Positions 1 to 10,868 of a stretch of 64,000 nucleotides of DNA are shown here, in pieces. This DNA is from Colletotrichum lupini. Taxonomy: Eukaryota > Ascomycota > Sordariomycetes > Glomerellales > Glomerellaceae. Numbering within the stretch: position 1 is the first letter of the stretch; every line of letters begins with the position of its first letter. Position numbers and translations under genes: made by a program. Where the stretch lies: NCBI RefSeq assembly GCF_023278565.1, contig NC_064675.1:5146001-5210000 (forward strand). The letters are read 5' to 3'. The notes under the pieces were generated by a model. The model saw only the letters and a list, made by a program, of their open reading frames with translations, searched no databases and was not told where the DNA came from.

Positions 1-699
1 GAAAGCTAGTTAACTAAGGAATAATAGAACCCCTAAAAAACCTAGGTTTTTAAAAAAATTCTCTAATTAACCCATAGCGAGCTTATTAATAAACTAGGAC
101 GAGAGCTACGTAGTTACTATACTTATAAAGAGTTAGGACTTAAGAGAAAACGCAATCTTTAGTACCCCTATAAATAGCGCTTACCCCCTTTCCTAGAGCA
201 TAGTAATAAATAGCTATAAAGTAATATATCTAATTAATAATAAGAGCCTATTTAAACCCGAGAGTTACGTATTATTAAGTAATAAAGACTACGTTAAATT
301 AAGAACTACTATATTACTTATTACTATACGTAGTACTTATATTATAAAAAGTATCTTAAATAGACCTAAAAGAAAAAGAACTTATAATTTAAAGCTCTAA
401 AACGTCGCTTATATTAAGGGATTTTATATTAACATAATTTTAAAAACTCTACTAAATAAAAGCGCACTTTAGTACTGCGGTCTAAATTATACTTTATAAT
501 AGGGAACGCTTTATAAAAGCACTATTAAAAAGTAGCTTATCTAAAAGAATAATCTAATCTTCTTTAAATATAAGCTCCTCTAATCCTATCCTTTTTCTAT
601 AAACCTCAAGCGTATCCTATAAAACCTAGCTAATATTATACTACTAGTTAGCTATAAAAAATTCCGTTATTTATATTAACGTACTTATAAAAAGTCTAA

Positions 700-3600
700 T
701 AGCGCGCTCCTCTAGTACCTTAGAATAGGTTATCTCGGACCTAATACTCTTCGTTAATTACTATATAAGACTCGAAGTATACGTATTAAACCTTTATTAT
801 AAGTTAAGTATAAAGTATATATATTATCTAAAGCTAAGATAATAATCTTAAGAGGACTACTTTTAAAAAAAGCCTTATAACTATAGTACTATATATATTA
901 AGATCTCTTCTATTTTAAACTATTTCTTAATAAACGATAATATATACTTATAGCTTTTAATAAATATAATAAGTAGCTTAGGGGGTTCTTTTTAAAAATA
1001 AAAATAGAGGAAGAAGTACTTTTTATATTATAGAGCCTCGAGGTAGCGATTCGCTATTAAAAAAGGACTCTAATTTACTTTTTTAAAAATAATAATAAAA
1101 CCGCTCTCTTAATTATAAACATTAAACGCGCATATAAAACGTAATATAGCGAGCTAAGAATTAGAATAGAACTTCTACTTCTATATATAAAAGAACTTAT
1201 AAATAATACTAAAAAAATAAGTTAACTTATAATTACTAAAGCTCGTAAAATACGCCTTTTTATAAACCTCCTTATAAATTTATAAAATAAAATAGTATTA
1301 ATAGTAATTTTTATTTATAATATTACCCTACGGGAGGCTAATAAAAAAAATTCGCTTATTATAATAAAAATTAACTAGTAGAAGTAGTATTAATACTAAT
1401 AATAAACGGGTTACTAAGTACGGGATTCTAAACTAGTTACCCCGTATCTTAGTAGCCTCTATATATATAACTACTAAGCATACCCTCTTTATAAGGATCG
1501 TAAAAGGGGTATATATTAAAAAGAGTTTAAAGTACTTCCCCGCAGGTATATAGGATACCTAGTTAGATATATACTAAAAACGCATAACCTATATAGGGTC
1601 TAAATACCCGCGCTTAAGTAGGTATTTATTATAAAAAATATTAAGTTTAATAAAAAAATCTTTTCTTATCCCGTATATAAGGAATAAGCTATCGTAAGCG
1701 AGTAAGTAAATCTAATAATTTAAGAAATATAAGAACTCTTTAATACTAATAATAAGTTAGTTCGAGTACTCAGGGAAGTAAATCTAAACTTTAGAAATAC
1801 TAATACTTAAGATAACTCTATAGTTAAGGATAGTATTATTATTAAATTTTTAACTATTTAGGACGCTAAGTAACTAATAGACGTACTTTAGGATATAATA
1901 AATAAAGCTAAAGAAGCTAATATAATCTTATTATTACTATTAACCCCTAAAATAACCCCCTTATATAAGCTCGGGGGTAGGGGTAAAAAAGGGGATATAG
2001 TAACCGGGTTATAAATAGCTTTATGTAATCTATAGTCCTCCTTACGAGCGCTTATATATATTATAAAAGTTCTCGAGCCTTTAATTCCTAACAGCTCTTA
2101 GTAAAACGCTAGAGTACGTAATAAACGAGGTACTAATTACGAGGAAATAATTCTTAACGCTAAAATCGATATTAATAAAGAACTTTTATAATAAACCTCT
2201 ATTATTATATAAGAACAAAGCTTATAAAAACTACCTTATTAAGTACTAAGTAAAGCTCTATTAGGTCCTAGACGTTTAAACCGGGCCCGCAGACCTCTAT
2301 AATACTTTAATAATAGTATTTTTATAACGCTCTTATATTTAAACATAAGAAATAGTAATTACTATAACTATCTCTAGGACTACTTTTTCTCTACCTTTAT
2401 ACCTAATTAATAAAAAGCTATAAAAAAAAGTAATATAGGATATATAATACTCTATTAAATAATAAAAAGAGTAGTTTATAAGACCTACTTAGAGCGCTCT
2501 AAAAGAGTTTAAAAACTACGACTTACTAAAATTAACTTCTAGAGCCTATTAAAAAAGTTTAGTAATATTAAATATCTCTTATTATAACTATAGAAGTTAC
2601 TTAAGAATACTATAGACGTAAAAATAAAAAAGCTAAGGGATATTAGTATATAAAAAGAGGTCGATTATAATCCTAAATAAAGGATCCTACTTCTATTAAA
2701 ATAAATATATATTTATAAATACGACGTTAATAACGAGGTTAGTAAAATAAAAATACGTATATATATAAGGGGGGATATATAACTACTTAACCCCTTATAA
2801 AATACGTACGCTTCGACGCTCGCTATAAAGGCCTTTAGGCTTATAATAATAATAGCTACCTAATTCGACCTTAAGGTAGACTAATATAATATTATTAACG
2901 TATTCCTCAACGCGCCTCTTAAGAATAAAAAGCTAGTAATTATTAAACTCCTAGAGGGATATAAGGTTATTAATAAAATAAGCAAACTCTAACGCGCTCT
3001 ATATAGCCTCTAAGACTTACTAATTCTCTAGTTCTAAACTTTTACCTCTATACTCCGTAATATAAACATAATATATAACTACGAGGAGATCTATATTTAC
3101 TAAACCGTAAATAAGAAGGTAATACTAATATTCTACGTTAATAACTTTATTATTCTATACTATTAAAATAACTAAAAAGCAGCTTAGAGAATCGTTGATA
3201 GTATAAAAGAATATATTAACTTTAAAGAGAATAAACTAATTAATTACTTCTTTAGAGTACGGATTTTATAAAACCGTACTACTTATAAGGTTTACTTTAT
3301 TTATAATATATATATCGAGCGAGTTACTAAGCGCTTCGACCTTATAAATTCACTATATTTAGCTACCCCTCTTTTTTAAAAAGAGTTTAAACTAAACGAG
3401 GGGTAGGTAATAAAAGAAAAAATAAAGAGCTACTAAGAGAAAGTCGGGAGTATATTTTATATAGCTATTATAATTAGACTAGACGTCGCCTTTACTTATT
3501 TATAATTATTACGGTTCTTAACTAACCTAAGCGCAACCTATATTAAAATAATTAATTACTATATCTAATATCTCTATATAACGAGATATCTTGCGCTTTA

Positions 3601-4110
3601 TTACAGTAATATACTAAGTACGTAATTATTACTTCTAACTAAAAATACTAGCTTCGTAAATAACGAGGTAATACGACGATTATCTTAAGAATATATAATA
3701 TTCCTTTTTAATAGCCTAATTTAATAAAAATTAGCACGCTAAGTAACGGTTACGACGTTAATTACTAAAACTAAGCTTCTTTATTTTAAAAAAACCGCAA
3801 AAGAGACTATAGCTCTAAAACGCCTTTTTAAAAACATTACCCTTAACTTAAAAAAAGTATAGTTAGTTAACTACGATAATTAATAAACAATTCGACTCGT
3901 CGTAAGGGAAAAAAAAAATTTACTTAACTTCGCTATATTGATATATAAAACATATAACTAAAATAAGAGTACGCTAAAAGTAGCTTTAAAGTTACTTATA
4001 TATTAACAAAAGATATACTAGTAAATAGACTTATTAAAAACCTTTTACAAACTAAGTTTAAATATTTCCGCACACTTCTTAACCTCTATAATACGTAAAA
4101 AGCTATTATA
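700..4110 (+). pseudogene. Relic of copia pol (integrase, reverse transcriptase, RNase H)
   Basis: This is the recognisable coding part of the left copia element. At 2864-2930 the translation gives FDLKVD, a stop, then VFLNAPL, the conserved copia reverse transcriptase block. At 3131-3160 the YVDD active site now reads YVNN: both aspartate codons changed to asparagine by G-to-A, exactly as RIP predicts. The RNase H part retains the block that ends in a DN-containing motif near 3870. Stops occur every few dozen codons throughout. The 5' limit given is where homology becomes visible to me, not the true gene start. Confidence 0.85.
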
Positions 4111-5125
4111 AATAGCCAAAATAGTTAAAAATAATTAATTTAAGCCACGCTTAAAAAAACTTAATACTTAAAAATATACGTTAAATAGGCCTAGAATAGT
4201 AAAGAGAACTATACTTATTACGGGGGGTACTTTAACCTCTCGGCGTTCTCTTTTACTTCTTACTACCTTTTTAAAAAGAGCTAGCCTTATGTTTTTTAAA
4301 CCTTAGAATAATATTAAATATAAACTTTTAAAATAATAAGTATACGATATACCCTTTTTAAAAAGCTTATTATTTAAACTAGTCTTATCCTTACTCTTAG
4401 ACTCCGAGGGGGGGATAAGTAAAAGCCTATTAAAGCTCTTATTATTATTATTTATTTTATTATTACCCTTATTACGGCCGCTAAGGAGAGCTTTAAACTT
4501 AATAAAGTCCTCGGTATCTTAATTAATAGCCTCGATATTTTCTTAACTAAAGAGGGAGAGCTCGGTAGCTAGGCCTTAATAAGTAAATAAGAGGTTACGG
4601 GGGGGGTAACGACTTAAAGGGGCTCGTTAGTATTATTACCTATTTAAACTTTTAATAAACTATATAACGTATATATAAGAAGTATTATAAAAATTGCGCA
4701 AAACTTACTATTATTTCTGGATATATTAAATATTTATATTTAAAATAAAATTAGTAAACGATTTAATAGCGTAAGCGTATATATATAATAAACGGGGGTA
4801 CTTATAGTAATTATAAGAGGTTAAAAAGAGGAAGAAAAATAATAGCTAAGTAACGCTATAAGAATTTAAATATACATAAAGCGGCTAGGTAGCCTCGCCC
4901 TTAGTAATTTATATATTAGAAATAGTAAAATACGTACTATTCTAAGTTAAGATTCTATTTATTTTAAACGAAGGGATATATTTATAATAAACGTAATTTA
5001 AAAAACGCATATCCCTTACGCTTAATTTTCCTTTATTTATATTTAACTAAATTAGGCCTTTATAAGGGCATTTAGAGATTCTATTTTAGGTATGATAGCT
5101 CCCTAGCGGTAGTAATTAGGGGGTA

Positions 5126-5302
5126 TATTACGTAATAGGGATAGTAATCGCACCTCATAAAGTGCCCGTCACGTACTAAATCACGTATCTATCTTAGATA
5201 TTGTATATATAGACCTTTTCCTTTTATCTATTTCCACTTTAATAGTTAAGCCACTTTTACCACACTCCGTATGCCCATTGCTACGTGCCATAACTCGTGA
5301 CA
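5126..5302 (+). repeat. 3' LTR of the left copia element
   Basis: It starts TATTACG (a RIPed TGTTACG) directly after a GGGGGTA polypurine-like tract and ends CGTGACA, giving imperfect inverted TGTTACG/CGTGACA termini. Its length is 177 bp. The flank continues with GATTC. The partner LTR is outside the window, so the call rests on the termini, the polypurine tract and the abrupt change to normal base composition. The start resembles the LTR start of the small element at 29788-30159. Confidence 0.65.
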
Positions 5303-6536
5303 GATTCAGAGTGGATTTATAGTCCCGATTGAGCAGCGAAACTTATAGGCTTGAAGTCTGAGATTTGGGACGGCCGCGGCGGAGGAAATGCCCGCCTCCG
5401 CGGACCGCGGGAGAGGGACCTCTCTCTCTCTAGTGTCTCGGTTTGGGATTGAAGACGGGGCCTCGTCCGCCTCCGCGGCTCAGCAAACTGATTGGCTCAA
5501 ATCAACACGGAGCCCGCTCCGAACCTCTCTGGAGTCTGGGAGAGGGGATGTTGATCCCAAGGAAGAAGCCGAGTTGACAGTTGACTCAGTTGAGAGCCGA
5601 GGCGGCGGCAGGCAGCGGAGGGGCAGCCCGCCCCCGCGGGATAGAGAAAGCCAAGGGTCTCGGACTAACTCGAATCTTGGATACGGGAATAGTGAGAAAT
5701 CGTGGTCTTTGGGTCACTGTACGAGGTCCTGGAGTCGCTGATTGGAACAAGAACGAACAACGTGCTAAGAACGTTTGGTTCAACGTAGACAAACCCCTAA
5801 CGGAGCTTCATCCGGCTCCGAAATGGTGGCGATTTTGTTGACTTTTTTTTGGGCGGCCTGTGTAACGTGTTACGCTGGCAGGCAACGCAGGTCCGTCACA
5901 CCCTCATTCCGGTCCCTTTCCTCCGCGATGCGCGCGATGCGTGTTCGGGGTTAGTTACCACGAAGGCTGGCTGGCGGGGCATGGTCCGTCGCCGCCGAAG
6001 CAGCTTTCACGTACAATCTGATCATTGTTCGGTGGCTTGAGAACAGAAATGGTAACGACGGAGCGGTCCCCGGCTCCGCGAAGCAATCATATCGACGTTG
6101 ATGTCTGTTTCTATATAAGGGCGTCTATTGCGCTCGAGATGGTGTGAAATTCGCCTAGCCCAGAGGGCTTGGGTAAGCAGAAGACGGACGGGCTCTGCTG
6201 CCACCCCCTTCCTTCACTGCCAGCTGATCCTCTTGTCTGGCTTCCTTCTTTCCTTTGCCATACGCAGCCAAGTTTGCTGCTGTGATTTTGAGGCAACTGG
6301 TTTTCTGCCAAAGTCGAGAATGCCAATCCTTAGGTTTTGGATGCAGATATCAGTTCCATGAAGACCACAAGCCGGCTTGCTTTGGTATCTTTGATTTCTC
6401 TTCGGATCAGCAATAGTGGGCAGCGACCCTGTTTCGAGCGATGTCTTGGATGTTGTCCTACTATCGGACCAGTGATCGGGACCCCGGAAACAACCGTAGA
6501 GTGTGAACAGCGCACAACCATGATAAGATTCCTTGC
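5303..6536. other. Intergenic, no supported gene
   Basis: The base composition returns to normal here. Small open frames around 5388-5841 have low-complexity translations and no recognisable motif, so I call none. The region contains several CGG/CCG-rich stretches (for example 5800-5822). Its right part is the 3' flank of the PDI-like gene. Confidence 0.5.
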
Positions 6537-8055
6537 CTAGAGCTCATCGTGGATCTCAGGCTTCTCTTCTCCAGTCTCCTTGGTTGCCTCCTTGGTCTCC
6601 TCAGTCTCTACCTTGGAACCGTCTCGCCCCTTCACTGGGACCTCCTCCATGACCTGCTCCACAATCTCCTCATCCGCAGTCGGCTCACCCACCTGCCAGG
6701 CATCGGCGTTACCTTCAGAGATATCGGCGATGTGCTGCGCGACCGCGTCTACCGTGATCTTGTCCCCTTTGAACGGGAACGCCAAGCCCACAGCCGGGTT
6801 ATAGACCGCCACGCCCTCGGTGGCATCCGGCGGCAGGCCAAAGAGCGACGGCATATCGGGGTACTCGCCGAGGTCGACCGTCACGAAGGTGATGTACTCG
6901 TGGTACTGCTTCGCCATGGGTTTCACAGCCGATGTCCAAGAGTCTAGGTTCTCTTCGACCGTCGAGAAGAAGTAGGTCAACGACTTGCCGGACTGTGAAC
7001 ATCTCATACGTTAGTAGTTTGCCTCATGGACGTTACATGAAAAACATCTGTAAGACTGCAAAAGGGTTGCCAACTGACGCTTAAATACTCGGCCTCATTT
7101 CTCCTCGTCAACCGCGGCACGAGCTGCGACGCGCACTTTTTCAGCATCTTCTCCATCGAGTCGACCTCGTCCAGCTCGGACGTCATGTGGAACGCGCCGT
7201 CGGCGTTGTTGTAGCACGCGATCCGCCCGGGCGCCTCGTCAATCGTCGTCAGCCCAAAGGCGTAGCGATCGCGGTAGCGCCCGGCCATCTCGGTGAAGCG
7301 CTCGCGCAGGCTGGTCTCGGACTCGGCCATGTGCGCAATCAACACCACGTCGTCGTCCTTGTTGAAGGATTTCGCGGCCTTGCTGTCGAGAGGGACCACG
7401 GCGGGGCGGAGCATGCGGCGGACGAAGGCGGTGATTCTACAAGAGAGAGACGCGGGCGGCTTAGCTGAAGCTCCTTTGTGAGGTGATCAAGGGGGGGGGG
7501 GGGGGCGATGATGATGAACATACTCAGAGGCCTTTCTGGGGCCGCGGTAGTGGTGCTTCATGCCGCCTTGGCGGTAGAGGCGGATGGCGGGGTAGGACGC
7601 GACGTCGTGTTCGGAGCAGAGCGAGGCTGAAGTCGAGCAGTCTACTGAAAGAGCAGCCGGGACGGCATCTTCGACGGCGGACCAGTGCTTTTCGAGGGCT
7701 GTGCTGGCGTCGCTGTTGTCCGTGTTAACGAATGTTGCTGTAGAGGTGCAGAATGTCGTACGTTGAGGGCTTTGTTAAGGTCAGCGCGTTGCTAATATGT
7801 GGCGGCAGCTTCGAACTCGTGAGAGTATTCGCAAGGGCATCAGCTTAAGGACCAGAGGCTCGGCTTACCTCAATAACTGTACATGGCGTCAGCATGCTGT
7901 CGGAGAGAGGTCTCGTGAGACTGGTACAACTTACACGCTACTAGGCTGTGCTCGTTCGCCTTGAGGGCATCGCGGACTTCGGTGTCGGTCTTGTGCTGCC
8001 AACCCAGGCCCGCGCCGGTAAGTGCGAGCAACGGCAAGAGAGTCTTTAGAGACAT
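6537..8055 (-). CDS. PDI-family ER protein with HDEL end and no CXXC active site
   Basis: Four exons on the minus strand: 8055-7935, 7737-7524, 7436-7079 and 6992-6537, about 382 residues. The start gives a clear signal peptide (about 19 residues), and the C-terminus is HDEL followed by TAG, an ER retention signal. Thioredoxin-fold segments resemble the a, b and b' domains of protein disulfide isomerase, including a YPAIRLYRQG strand after domain a. Where catalytic PDIs have WCGHCK after the first beta strand, this protein reads NTDNSDAST, so it lacks the redox motif. There is no second catalytic (a') domain; an acidic, Glu-rich tail leads into HDEL. It probably acts as an ER chaperone or substrate-binding scaffold. 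Exon 1-2 joining is the least certain border; the others keep frame with good GT..AG signals. Confidence 0.82.
7491..7505. repeat. G15 homopolymer inside an intron
   Basis: Fifteen consecutive G on the + strand lie in intron 2 of the PDI-like gene (C15 in the pre-mRNA). Longer G tracts recur at 35196-35214 and 37482-37499. Confidence 0.9.
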
Positions 8056-9242
8056 GGTGAGGAACTTTGGTGAGAACAAAATGTGCCCTACGCTACCTAT
8101 GCGATCGGCACTTGTCAAGTGAGTGGTGGTGGGGGTGGAAAAGAAGCTTAAAAGGAGGCAAGATCTGAAGAGAAGGATAAAAGATTGGCGCGAAAAAGAG
8201 GACGGCAAGCTCCGGATCGGGGGAGGTAGCTACCCCATGTAAGGTGTTGAATTGGGTTTTTGACTCGCCGTGGCCATCGTGGCGGGGTGCCTCCTGACGG
8301 GGGATGGGTGACTGTCTGATTGGTGCAAGATCGGAGGGTGCGGCCGAGACTCCTGAAACGGCGGGCGGGCAGGGATATTGATGAGGGGCCGTTTGATCGC
8401 CGGAGCCAGTGGGGTCGGTGGGGCCGTGGCAGCGGTGACATTCGAGACGAAGATTCGCGAGGATCGCAAGATCACACTCTGAAGAAGGAGACATTGATAT
8501 CGAGCGAATGAGGGCTCACTCGATCTATGAGTTCAGTTTTTGAGTCAAAAGAAACAAGTTAAGTCGCATGGATTACACATGAGTATCCATGCTATCAGCG
8601 CCATGTATTTACCAGTGGTACGAGCGTTTCCCTGACTGACTGAAGTGCGCCGAGCTGGAGGATATCAGCTCTTCGAGATATCAAAGGCACCACAGCGTCA
8701 GATCTTCATTTTGAAACGAATCTGTTCTCTTCTCGTAGGTACGACAAAGCTATCTAAAGTGCTCTGAAAGATCAGGTGTTGCTTGACGGTATCGATGTCC
8801 TGAGGCGAGGGTGATTTCAATTTCACGCAGCTTACGTAGTGGCCCTAGGCCTGTACGCCATTTGGCGCCATCAAGGGGTAAGACTTCCAGCATTCTCTTT
8901 GATTAAATCGAAAGGAGACTTTGTGTCAAATCCTTTTTAGAAAACATGCTTTGGCTCGCAGGGCAGAAGAGAATAAAGAGCCAAGGGAGCAAGGGAGTGG
9001 GCATCTTGGTACCGTAGTACCACGACGAACACTGCGGTCCCAATGCGGTCAATCAACAGTCAAAGCAAAACGACATCCATAATTTGGCTCATGTTGTCCA
9101 GTCGGTCTACCATCTCTATATAACAGGCTTCTACCCTTTCTAGATATGGACAGATCTCAGCAGTCGACTGGAATTCCAGCACTACAGCTTCCGTTTCCGT
9201 ATCGACAGGCCATGATCATCTCGTCATCCAGAATTATTCAAG
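8056..9242. other. Divergent promoter region between the PDI-like and secreted-protein genes
   Basis: No gene is supported here. It is the shared upstream region of the minus-strand PDI-like gene and the plus-strand secreted protein gene. A TATA box for the latter lies at 9117-9123. Confidence 0.5.
9117..9123 (+). promoter_or_regulatory. TATA box of the six-cysteine secreted protein gene
   Basis: TATATAA lies about 120 bp before the ATG at 9243, a normal distance for a fungal gene with a short leader. Confidence 0.55.
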
Positions 9243-10209
9243 ATGGTTCTTCTACTCAGAGTTGCAATCTTTGCCCTGGCAACTGCTCCTTTGATAGCTG
9301 CGGCTCCGACTGATGTTCGATCACCTAGTCCGCCACGCTCGTCCCCACCTTTCACCTTCGAGCAATGGGCTGATGATATTATCAACAACCCCACGGCTCA
9401 GCACATATCTGCTAAAGAGGCAGCAGAAGCTTCAATTAGATCTCGGAACATCATCGGTGTGTTCTTCAACTGCCCATGACTTCGTGTAAATTTGTGGTAT
9501 GGGACCAAGAAAGGTGCTGAATTATCTGCTAACATCCCACCCTCCGCAATAGGCTGGCAATCTACAACCCCTCGCAACACTTCTTGGTCTGAAGAATCCA
9601 ATGGAAGTCAATCAAATAAGCGCGATAAAGTCTTCCTCAAATCCAAGACTTCTGAAAGTGGCAAGATCATTGATATCAACACCGTTCGATGCAACGGCTT
9701 CCCCACAAATATGGCACCGGTATGTCTTGATGTCTATCCACTCTATCTCAGTGGGTCACAAAACAGTTCATCTGGCTGACAGTCTGCATTCTATTTTACT
9801 GTACTGCAGATTGAGAACGCCGCCTGGTGCATTCAGTGGCTTGCAAAACAAGATGACAACAAGTGCATTGTTATGGAAAAGGAGGTGACAGGGTTCTGCC
9901 GCTCAAATGGTGAAACTTTCATTCTCGGATGGAGGAAGAACAAGAAATCTCTGCACCAGTCAACTTGGTAAGCGCTCGCTCTCGTCCTCAACTTAGGCCT
10001 CCTCGCTCCTCAAAGCTACTTTGACTGACAAGATACTCCCGAACCATAGCCAGGAAATCGCAAGAACCGCGGGAAGGATCATGGATTACTGCACAAATAG
10101 CGGATTCGTACAAGGAGAAACAACTGCGTGGAATGATACGGCTACTGGAGTTATGATTCGGACGTTTCAGTCGGGTGTTATTGACAAAAACATCAAGCTT
10201 GAGATGTGA
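9243..10209 (+). CDS. Small secreted six-cysteine protein, candidate effector
   Basis: Four exons: 9243-9456, 9553-9719, 9810-9967 and 10050-10209, giving 232 residues. The ATG opens a strong signal peptide (hydrophobic, ending in an AAA-type cleavage site near residue 20), followed by a proline/serine-rich linker. Six cysteines lie in the second half, in contexts RCNGF, WCIQW, KCIVM, FCRSN, WCQEI (or CQEI) and YCTNS, enough for three disulfides. All three introns have GT donors, AG acceptors and keep frame. I do not recognise the family. Size, secretion and even cysteine number fit the general profile of fungal secreted effectors or antimicrobial proteins, but this is inference. It lies near a RIP-mutated transposon. 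Confidence 0.8.
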
Positions 10210-10868
10210 TTGGATTTTCGAAACAGCTCTCGACGAGCCTAAAGCGTTTCTTTGTTATTTTTTCTTCTTTCTAGAGACGAAAATTGACTTCCTTTTGCTA
10301 CCTACCTTTGTAGTTTCGTTCGAGTGAAACCTAAATAAACTGCGAAGACTTAGTAGTAACCGTAGGTACTCAACCCAACCATTTACAAAGGACATCGTGA
10401 CGGATTTTTACATCTTAATCGCTGAGTCGCTCCTTGAAACACAGTTTATAGGATGTATTTCTCAACACTTCATGCATTCATGACTGAAAACTTCTACCTA
10501 TGGGAAACTGAGAATTTGCCCGCCTCATTCGCAAGTCGCTAAGAATCTAGACTCAAGACTGACAGCTCTCTGGCTGTAGAGTCTGTGAGATTGATAACGA
10601 CTCATAAAGTGTTTCATCACAAGAAATAAAGTGTTTATTAATTGGAAACGCTATGAAATAAAGTTTCAGCTTCATTTTCGATTGTATTCGCCCTCGCCTG
10701 TGTGGCGTAGGAGTCTAGTGTAGAGGAGTATGCCAATAGGCAGACCCTCAGTTGTAGTATGCAACAAGACGAATCGATAAGCATAGACGCACGGGCCCAT
10801 CACCCCTTTAGCTACTTCTCCGTTTGCCGGGGTCCTCAACGTCCACCCGAACATCAAAAATTGCGCCC
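10210..10868. other. Intergenic; 3' flank of secreted gene and promoter of the cluster regulator
   Basis: No gene is visible. The right part is the presumed promoter of the zinc-finger regulator starting at 10869. I find no copy of the cluster palindrome CGGAGCTCCG here. Confidence 0.5.

Larger units (their letters stand above)
1..5302 (+). mobile_element. RIP-degraded Ty1/copia LTR retrotransposon, 5' end outside window
   Basis: The stretch is TA-rich and nearly free of CA and TG dinucleotides, the signature of repeat-induced point mutation. Read through its stop codons, the + strand still shows the copia order: a GAG-pre-integrase motif (LRIGYLGP) near 719-742, an integrase-like stretch, reverse transcriptase around 2640-3200 and RNase H around 3520-3960. 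The right end is a 3' LTR at 5126-5302 preceded by a G-rich tract. Gag and the 5' LTR must lie before position 1. No intact frame remains, so the copy is dead unless helped in trans. The copia assignment is firm; the exact 3' boundary is inferred. Confidence 0.9.

Noticed and set aside
5388..5841. Small open frames beside the left copia element
   Set aside because: Low-complexity Ser/Arg/Gly-rich translations with no start context, motif or partner exon.
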